Below are positions 7,352 through 11,522 of a stretch of 11,522 nt of DNA, piece by piece. The notes below the pieces were generated by a model, which ran no database searches, was not told the DNA's origin, and worked only from the letters and a program-made list of their open reading frames with translations. The stretch is from an uncultured Actinomyces sp. GTDB lineage: Bacteria > Actinomycetota > Actinomycetes > Actinomycetales > Actinomycetaceae. The stretch covers positions 1 to 11,522 of the forward strand of contig CALHID010000298.1 of the NCBI GenBank assembly GCA_938030835.1, in the 5' to 3' direction. Both the position numbers and the translations under genes were made by a program. Position 1 is the stretch's first letter, and each line of letters begins with the position of its first letter.

Positions 7352-8905
7352 ATGCAGATGTCTCAAATGCTCAGCGCGCCACTACCGTGGCTGTCGATTC
7401 TTGTTGCACTTCCCGCACTGGGTGCTGTGCTTCTTCTGGCGATTCCATCCCTGCGCCAAGCGGGGCGTGCCTTCGCACTCATTCTTTCGCTGTGTGAGCT
7501 GGTCGTAGCCATCGTTGCTGCGGTTGCATTCGACTGGTCGCATTCCTCCACCTACCAGCTTTCCGAGGCCTATTCCTGGATTCCTCAGATTGGCTTGAGT
7601 TGGGCGCTGGCCGTGAATGCTCTTGGCTTGGTGATGATCCTTCTGGCCGTCGCCTTGGTTCCCCTGGTTGTCGTGGCCGGATGGAATGAGGACGAGGACC
7701 CCTCTCGTACGGGTGCTTACCTCGGTTGGGTTCTGTTCTTGGAATCCTTCATGGTGCTGATCTTCGCCGCATCGGATGTCCTGCTCTTCTACCTGGCATT
7801 CGAAGGAATGTTGGTTCCGCTCTTCGTGATGATTGGTCGTTACGGAGTTGGTGAAAAGAAGGCGCGTCAGCGTGCAGCAATGAAGTTCTTGCTCTTCTCG
7901 CTGGCTGGCGGTCTGGTCATGCTCGGCGGCTTGGTCGCTATTTGGGCCCTGGCTGCTCGCCGTGGAGACACGCTCTTCATGATCGATACTCTGTCGTCCG
8001 GAACTGTTGGTCTTCCGGTTGGAATCCAGATCGGCCTGTTCCTAACCTTCTTCATCGCCTTCGCGATCAAGGCTCCAATGGTTCCCCTTCACACCTGGCT
8101 GCCTGACACCGCTGAAAATGCCCGTCCGGGCACTTCAGTGCTGCTTGTTGGCATCCTGGATAAGGTCGGCACATTTGGCATGATCACCCTGTGCCTGCGT
8201 CTGTTCCCGCTGGGAGCCGCAACTCTGCAGTGGTGGATCTGCGGATTTGCTGTCCTGTCAATCCTCTGGGGTGGTTTGGCTGCTATCGGCCAAAACGACA
8301 TCATGCGCCTGGTTTCCTACACCTCGGTTTCGCACTTTGGCTTCATGGTTCTGGGCATTTTCATCGGCTCGCAGATCGCGCTGACCGGTGCCATGGTCTA
8401 CATGGTCGCCCACGGTGTCTCAATCGCCGCGATGTTCCTGCTGTCCGGCTGGCTGTCGAGGCGAGGCGGAACCCAAGACATGCGCCAATACGGCGGTATG
8501 CAGCGCGTGAGCCCTGTCTTGGCTGGTCTGTGGCTCTTCTCTGGCTTGGCCTCGATTGCGCTTCCGGGTCTCTCTGGCTTCGTCCCCGAGTACTTGGTTC
8601 TGATGGGCACGTGGAAGGTTTCGACACTTCTTGCACTCTTTGCAGTGCTGGGAGTGGTCTTGGCCGCGCTGTACATGCTCATGCCCTACCAGCGAGTCTT
8701 CACCGGTCCTCCGCGAGAGGATAAGAAGCATATTGCTGATCTGAACGGACGTGAAAAGACCGTTATGACCCCGCTGGTCATTGCAATGCTTGTTCTGGGT
8801 ATTTGGGCGGCGCCTCTGGTTTCTGCTCTGGCACCCATCGCCGATGAGGGCTCACATCTCCTCACCGCAGCGACCGCAACTCTGAGTGAAGGGAGCGCAC
8901 AGTGA
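7352..8905 (+). CDS. nuoM: NADH-quinone oxidoreductase subunit M (NuoM), antiporter-like proton pump
   Basis: Central antiporter-like proton-pumping subunit, homologous to MrpD. The protein is 517 residues, the usual size, with about fourteen hydrophobic segments. Key residues: Glu151 in LAFEGMLVPLFVMIG (the E. coli Glu144 position), Lys240 and His247 in AIKAPMVPLHTWLPD, and Lys271 in ILDKVGTFGM. The stretch RPGTSVLLVGILDKVG is an actinobacterial-style version of the broken-helix region. The C-terminal segment REKTVMTPLVIAMLVLGIWAAPL ends in a position where many homologues have a Tyr-Pro-Lys-Pro-like motif; here it is Trp-Ala-Ala-Pro. The start at 7352 (or 7358) follows a 14-base gap after nuoL. 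The stop overlaps the nuoN start by 4 bases (GTGA). Confidence 0.97.
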   Translation: MQMSQMLSAPLPWLSILVALPALGAVLLLAIPSLRQAGRAFALILSLCELVVAIVAAVAFDWSHSSTYQLSEAYSWIPQIGLSWALAVNALGLVMILLAVALVPLVVVAGWNEDEDPSRTGAYLGWVLFLESFMVLIFAASDVLLFYLAFEGMLVPLFVMIGRYGVGEKKARQRAAMKFLLFSLAGGLVMLGGLVAIWALAARRGDTLFMIDTLSSGTVGLPVGIQIGLFLTFFIAFAIKAPMVPLHTWLPDTAENARPGTSVLLVGILDKVGTFGMITLCLRLFPLGAATLQWWICGFAVLSILWGGLAAIGQNDIMRLVSYTSVSHFGFMVLGIFIGSQIALTGAMVYMVAHGVSIAAMFLLSGWLSRRGGTQDMRQYGGMQRVSPVLAGLWLFSGLASIALPGLSGFVPEYLVLMGTWKVSTLLALFAVLGVVLAALYMLMPYQRVFTGPPREDKKHIADLNGREKTVMTPLVIAMLVLGIWAAPLVSALAPIADEGSHLLTAATATLSEGSAQ

Positions 8906-10473
8906 ATTCTGTTGCAACGGCCGTTAACTTTACGGTTCCCGAGATTTCGTGGGCCGCGCTCGCGCCGGTTCTGTGCGTTCTTTGCGGAGGCATCCTTGCG
9001 GTACTGGCCGAGTCCTTCGTGCCGGTACGTGCGCGCCGCGCCTCGGTCTTTGGAATTGCCGTCGTCGCTCTGATCGCTTCCGCAGTCGCTCTGGTGATGC
9101 GTTGGGCTGCCGTTCTTGGATCCCCTCAGTCCCTGGGGGAGTACATTGAGGATCCTTTGACGGTTGCAGCTCAGGGAATCTTGGTCCTGATCGCTTTCTT
9201 CGCGGTTCTGGTTATTGCCGATCGTTCCGAGGCCCGAGACGGTGCTTTCGCCGGCCAGCCTTCGGATCGTCCCGGTTCCTCCGATGAAGAGCGTTCCGAT
9301 TCAAAGGGTTACCAGCGTTCGGAAATGTTTGCTCTGGTGCTTTTCTCCACCGGCGGCATGATGATCTTCCCCGCGGCGAACTCCTACATCGCGCTTTTCG
9401 TGGCTCTGGAAGTCATGTCTTTGCCGCTGTACATCCTGGCCGCAACGGCACGCCGTCGCCGTCAGCTCTCGCAGGAAGCTGCCCTGAAGTACTTCATCTT
9501 GGGTGCCTTCTCCTCTGGCTTCATGCTCATGGGTTCCGCCTTCCTTTACGGTTACTCAGGCTCGCTGCTGATCTCCAACGCGGCGACTCCTACGGCTCAG
9601 ACCGCTGGAATGCAGATTCTTCTGCTCATGGGCACGGTCATGGTCATGGTCGGCCTGCTTTTCAAGGTCGGTGCTGCTCCCTTCCACGCATGGACTCCCG
9701 ATGTCTACACAGGCGCGCCGACTCCCGTGACGGGCTTTATGGCCGCCGCGGTTAAGCTCGCAGCCTTTGCCGCGATGCTTCGCTTCTTCCAGGTTGTCGC
9801 AGCACCCCTGCAGTGGAGCCTCATCCCGATCATGGTTGTTGTCATCATCTTGACCATGCTGGTGGGTACCTTCGCCGGTGTCGTCCAGATGGATGTCAAG
9901 CGCATGCTTGCCTACTCCTCGATCGCCCACGCGGGCTTCATCCTCATGGGTGTGATCTCGCTGCTGCGCTACTCTGCCGGACACGTTCTCTTCTACGTTC
10001 TGGCCTATGCGGTTGCAACCATCGGTGCTTTCGGTGTGATTACCCTGGTGCGTTCGCGCGACGATCAGGACACCATCGGCGGGGAAGTGACAGACCTGCG
10101 TCGCTGGGCGGGACTTGGAAAGACCAACCCGGCCCTGGCCTCGGCAATGCTGATCTTCCTGCTGTCTTTCGCGGGCATTCCCTTCACCGGCGGTTTCATC
10201 GCGAAGTTCGTCGTTTTCTCGGATGCTTTCGCAGCTGGAAATGCCTGGCTTGTTGCGCTTGCGCTGGCATGCTCGGCGGTCACCGCCTTCTACTACTTCC
10301 GTCTGGTTCGCGTGATGTTCTTCTCGGAGCCGCGTGAAGACGTTGCGGTTGTTCGCTCCGAAGGTTTCACAGGTGTTGCCATTACCGTGTGTGCTGTGGG
10401 TACGATTGCACTGGGACTCTTCCCGAGTCCGGTTCTGTCTCTACTCAATCAGGTGGTTGTGCTTCTCCCGTGA
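8902..10473 (+). CDS. nuoN: NADH-quinone oxidoreductase subunit N (NuoN), antiporter-like proton pump
   Basis: Proximal antiporter-like subunit of the membrane arm, next to NuoK. The protein is 523 residues. Key residues: Glu170 in LFVALEVMSLPLYILAA (E. coli Glu133 position), Lys196 in EAALKYFILGAFSSG, Lys255 in LLFKVGAAPFHAWTPDVYTG, and Lys435 in GGFIAKFVVFS. Residues 107-140 form a strongly charged loop (Asp, Glu, Arg and Ser rich) between hydrophobic segments; I recall a similar insertion in other actinobacterial NuoN proteins, but E. coli lacks it. The start is GTG at 8902, overlapping the nuoM stop by 4 bases (GTGA), with GAAGGGAG at 8888-8895 six bases upstream. The stop at 10471-10473 overlaps the next gene by 4 bases. 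Confidence 0.97.
   Translation: MNSVATAVNFTVPEISWAALAPVLCVLCGGILAVLAESFVPVRARRASVFGIAVVALIASAVALVMRWAAVLGSPQSLGEYIEDPLTVAAQGILVLIAFFAVLVIADRSEARDGAFAGQPSDRPGSSDEERSDSKGYQRSEMFALVLFSTGGMMIFPAANSYIALFVALEVMSLPLYILAATARRRRQLSQEAALKYFILGAFSSGFMLMGSAFLYGYSGSLLISNAATPTAQTAGMQILLLMGTVMVMVGLLFKVGAAPFHAWTPDVYTGAPTPVTGFMAAAVKLAAFAAMLRFFQVVAAPLQWSLIPIMVVVIILTMLVGTFAGVVQMDVKRMLAYSSIAHAGFILMGVISLLRYSAGHVLFYVLAYAVATIGAFGVITLVRSRDDQDTIGGEVTDLRRWAGLGKTNPALASAMLIFLLSFAGIPFTGGFIAKFVVFSDAFAAGNAWLVALALACSAVTAFYYFRLVRVMFFSEPREDVAVVRSEGFTGVAITVCAVGTIALGLFPSPVLSLLNQVVVLLP
10451..10456 (+). promoter_or_regulatory. Weak, distant ribosome binding site of the polyprenyl synthase gene
   Basis: AGGTGG is the only Shine-Dalgarno-like run before the GTG at 10470 and ends 13 bases away, which is further than usual. 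Together with the 4-base overlap this suggests the gene is translated mainly by ribosomes finishing nuoN. Confidence 0.45.
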
Positions 10474-11480
10474 GCGCCGTAATCGACTTACACGTTCCTG
10501 ATCTCGAGGCCCGAATTCTTCCGGGCCTCGAGGCCGTTGAGGACCGTTTGCGCCAGGCCGTGTCCCACTCTCGGGACCTGGTTACAGAATTGACGTCTCA
10601 CCTAGCCCAGGCCGGTGGCAAGCGTATGCGCCCCCTGCTGACCTTGGTTGCCGCGCAGTTTGGTGATCCCGAGCGCGCGCTCAGCAACGAAGTCCTCACG
10701 GCAGCAACGGGTATCGAACTGACGCACTTGGCCTCGCTCTACCACGACGATGTCATGGATTCTGCGCCCACCCGCAGGGGGGTTCCATCGGCTCAACATC
10801 TGTGGGGCAATAACCGCGCGATTCTTGCAGGAGACATCCTCTTTGCACGTGCATCGGCCATGATTGCCACTTTGGGCGATGAAACGGTTCGCCACCACGC
10901 CATCACTTTCGAGCGCCTGTGCATGGGGCAGCTCAATGAAACTTTCGGCCCCCAGGACGGGGATGACCCGCTGAAGTTCTACATCCAGGTGCTGGCTGAT
11001 AAGACCGGTTCTCTGGTGGCATCTGCGGCGGCATTCGGTGCGATGCATGCGGGTGCAGATCAGGCGACGATTGACGCCCTCACTCAGTTTGGTGAGCGTT
11101 TGGGAGTCGCCTTCCAGATCGCCGACGATGTTATTGATTTGGGGCCCGAGGCCGGCGCTTCGGGGAAGACCCCGGGAACTGATCTTCGCGAAGGCGTGGA
11201 TACTCTTCCCGTGCTTCTTCTTCGCCGCGCGCAGTCAAATGGCAATCTGGACCCCGAGGGACAGAAGATTTTGTCCATGCTGGATGGGGATCTTTCCTCC
11301 GACCAGGCTTTGGCTGCGCTGGTTGAACGCCTGCGTGAGCATGACGTTGTGTCGCAGACACGGGAACTTGCTCGTCAGTGGTGCGATAGCTCTCTTGAGT
11401 GCATTGCCGACCTTCCCGATGGGGAAGCCAAGCAGGCTCTGATCTCTTTTGCCCACCTGATGGTGGATCGCGTCGCCTGA
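10470..11480 (+). CDS. Long-chain all-trans polyprenyl diphosphate synthase (class I, IspB/GrcC-like)
   Basis: Cytosolic trans-prenyltransferase that adds isopentenyl diphosphate units to an allylic primer; the product is probably the menaquinone side chain. The protein is 336 residues, normal for the family. Visible motifs: GGKRMRP (49-55), which binds isopentenyl diphosphate; the first aspartate-rich motif DDVMD (93-97) followed by TRRG; and the second, DDVID (219-223), in GVAFQIADDVIDL; then GKTPGTDLREG. The residues 4 and 5 before the first motif are small (Ser89, Ala88), which fits a long product rather than geranylgeranyl or farnesyl diphosphate. The GTG at 10470 overlaps the nuoN stop (GTGA). 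A longer in-frame start at 10389 would add 27 Cys/Ser-rich residues read from nuoN sequence and is unlikely. Chain length cannot be fixed from sequence; octaprenyl, nonaprenyl or decaprenyl are all possible. Confidence 0.93.
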   Translation: MSAVIDLHVPDLEARILPGLEAVEDRLRQAVSHSRDLVTELTSHLAQAGGKRMRPLLTLVAAQFGDPERALSNEVLTAATGIELTHLASLYHDDVMDSAPTRRGVPSAQHLWGNNRAILAGDILFARASAMIATLGDETVRHHAITFERLCMGQLNETFGPQDGDDPLKFYIQVLADKTGSLVASAAAFGAMHAGADQATIDALTQFGERLGVAFQIADDVIDLGPEAGASGKTPGTDLREGVDTLPVLLLRRAQSNGNLDPEGQKILSMLDGDLSSDQALAALVERLREHDVVSQTRELARQWCDSSLECIADLPDGEAKQALISFAHLMVDRVA

Positions 11481-11487
11481 TTGCGCC

Positions 11488-11507
11488 GCACCCCTCTTGA
11501 GGCGTGC
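11488..11507 (+). terminator. Weak inverted repeat after the last gene, possible transcription end
   Basis: Eight bases after the stop lies GCAC-C-CCTC-TT-GAGG-C-GTGC, a symmetric hairpin with one C:C mismatch and a very tight loop. No T-run follows, so it is not a classic intrinsic terminator. The remaining bases to 11522 show no gene start that I can support. Confidence 0.25.
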
Positions 11508-11522
11508 CCTGGCCTTCACAGT

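Noticed and set aside
8191..8724. A 177-codon plus-strand frame within nuoM
   Set aside because: It lies fully inside nuoM in another frame, with Arg/Cys/His-rich composition and no motif.
10389..10469. A 27-codon N-terminal extension of the prenyl synthase
   Set aside because: It is the alternate frame of the nuoN end, rich in Cys and Ser, with nothing resembling the family; the GTG at 10470 gives the normal length.
1..11522. CRISPR arrays, tRNA or rRNA genes, transposases, attachment sites, riboswitches
   Set aside because: Coding sequence covers almost every base up to 11480; I saw no repeat array, RNA gene signature or mobile element gene in either strand.

Overview
The window is one uninterrupted stretch of a bacterial respiratory NADH dehydrogenase (complex I, nuo) operon, read entirely on the + strand. 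It is followed without a gap by a long-chain polyprenyl diphosphate synthase. The order is nuoG (5' end outside the window), nuoH, nuoI, nuoJ, nuoK, nuoL, nuoM, nuoN, then the prenyl synthase. The family-specific sequence points to an actinobacterium: NuoG has a C-terminal molybdopterin-type region, NuoJ has a long hydrophilic tail with a PGVYAHSNAVD-like motif, and NuoN has a charged loop before its first antiporter core helix. GC looks moderately high by eye. A genus cannot be named safely; Actinomycetaceae or relatives is only a guess.

Layout: 1-2136 is the C-terminal part of NuoG, from the N4 iron-sulfur cluster onward. 2133-3455 is NuoH, which joins the peripheral arm to the membrane arm near the quinone chamber. 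3448-4107 is NuoI, which carries clusters N6a and N6b. 4104-5347 holds the small membrane subunits NuoJ and NuoK. 5361-10473 holds the three antiporter-like proton-pumping subunits NuoL, NuoM and NuoN. 10470-11480 is the prenyl synthase, which probably makes the side chain of the menaquinone that this complex reduces. The last 42 bases contain only a weak inverted repeat.

Six of the eight gene junctions overlap by 4 or 8 bases, and the other two have gaps of 13 and 14 bases. There is therefore no room for promoters between genes, and the whole block is likely one translationally coupled transcript whose promoter lies upstream of the window.

Most of the window is ordinary complex I, with the key charged residues of the pump subunits intact. 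The exception is NuoG. All four cysteines expected to bind the extra [4Fe-4S] cluster N7 are replaced (Thr, Asp, Ser, Thr) at exactly the expected C-x2-C-x3-C-x27-C spacing, while the surrounding sequence is kept. In addition, the loop between the third and fourth ligands of cluster N4 is about 56 residues longer than in E. coli. These two changes are the best leads here. I saw no new defence, mobile or RNA-based system.
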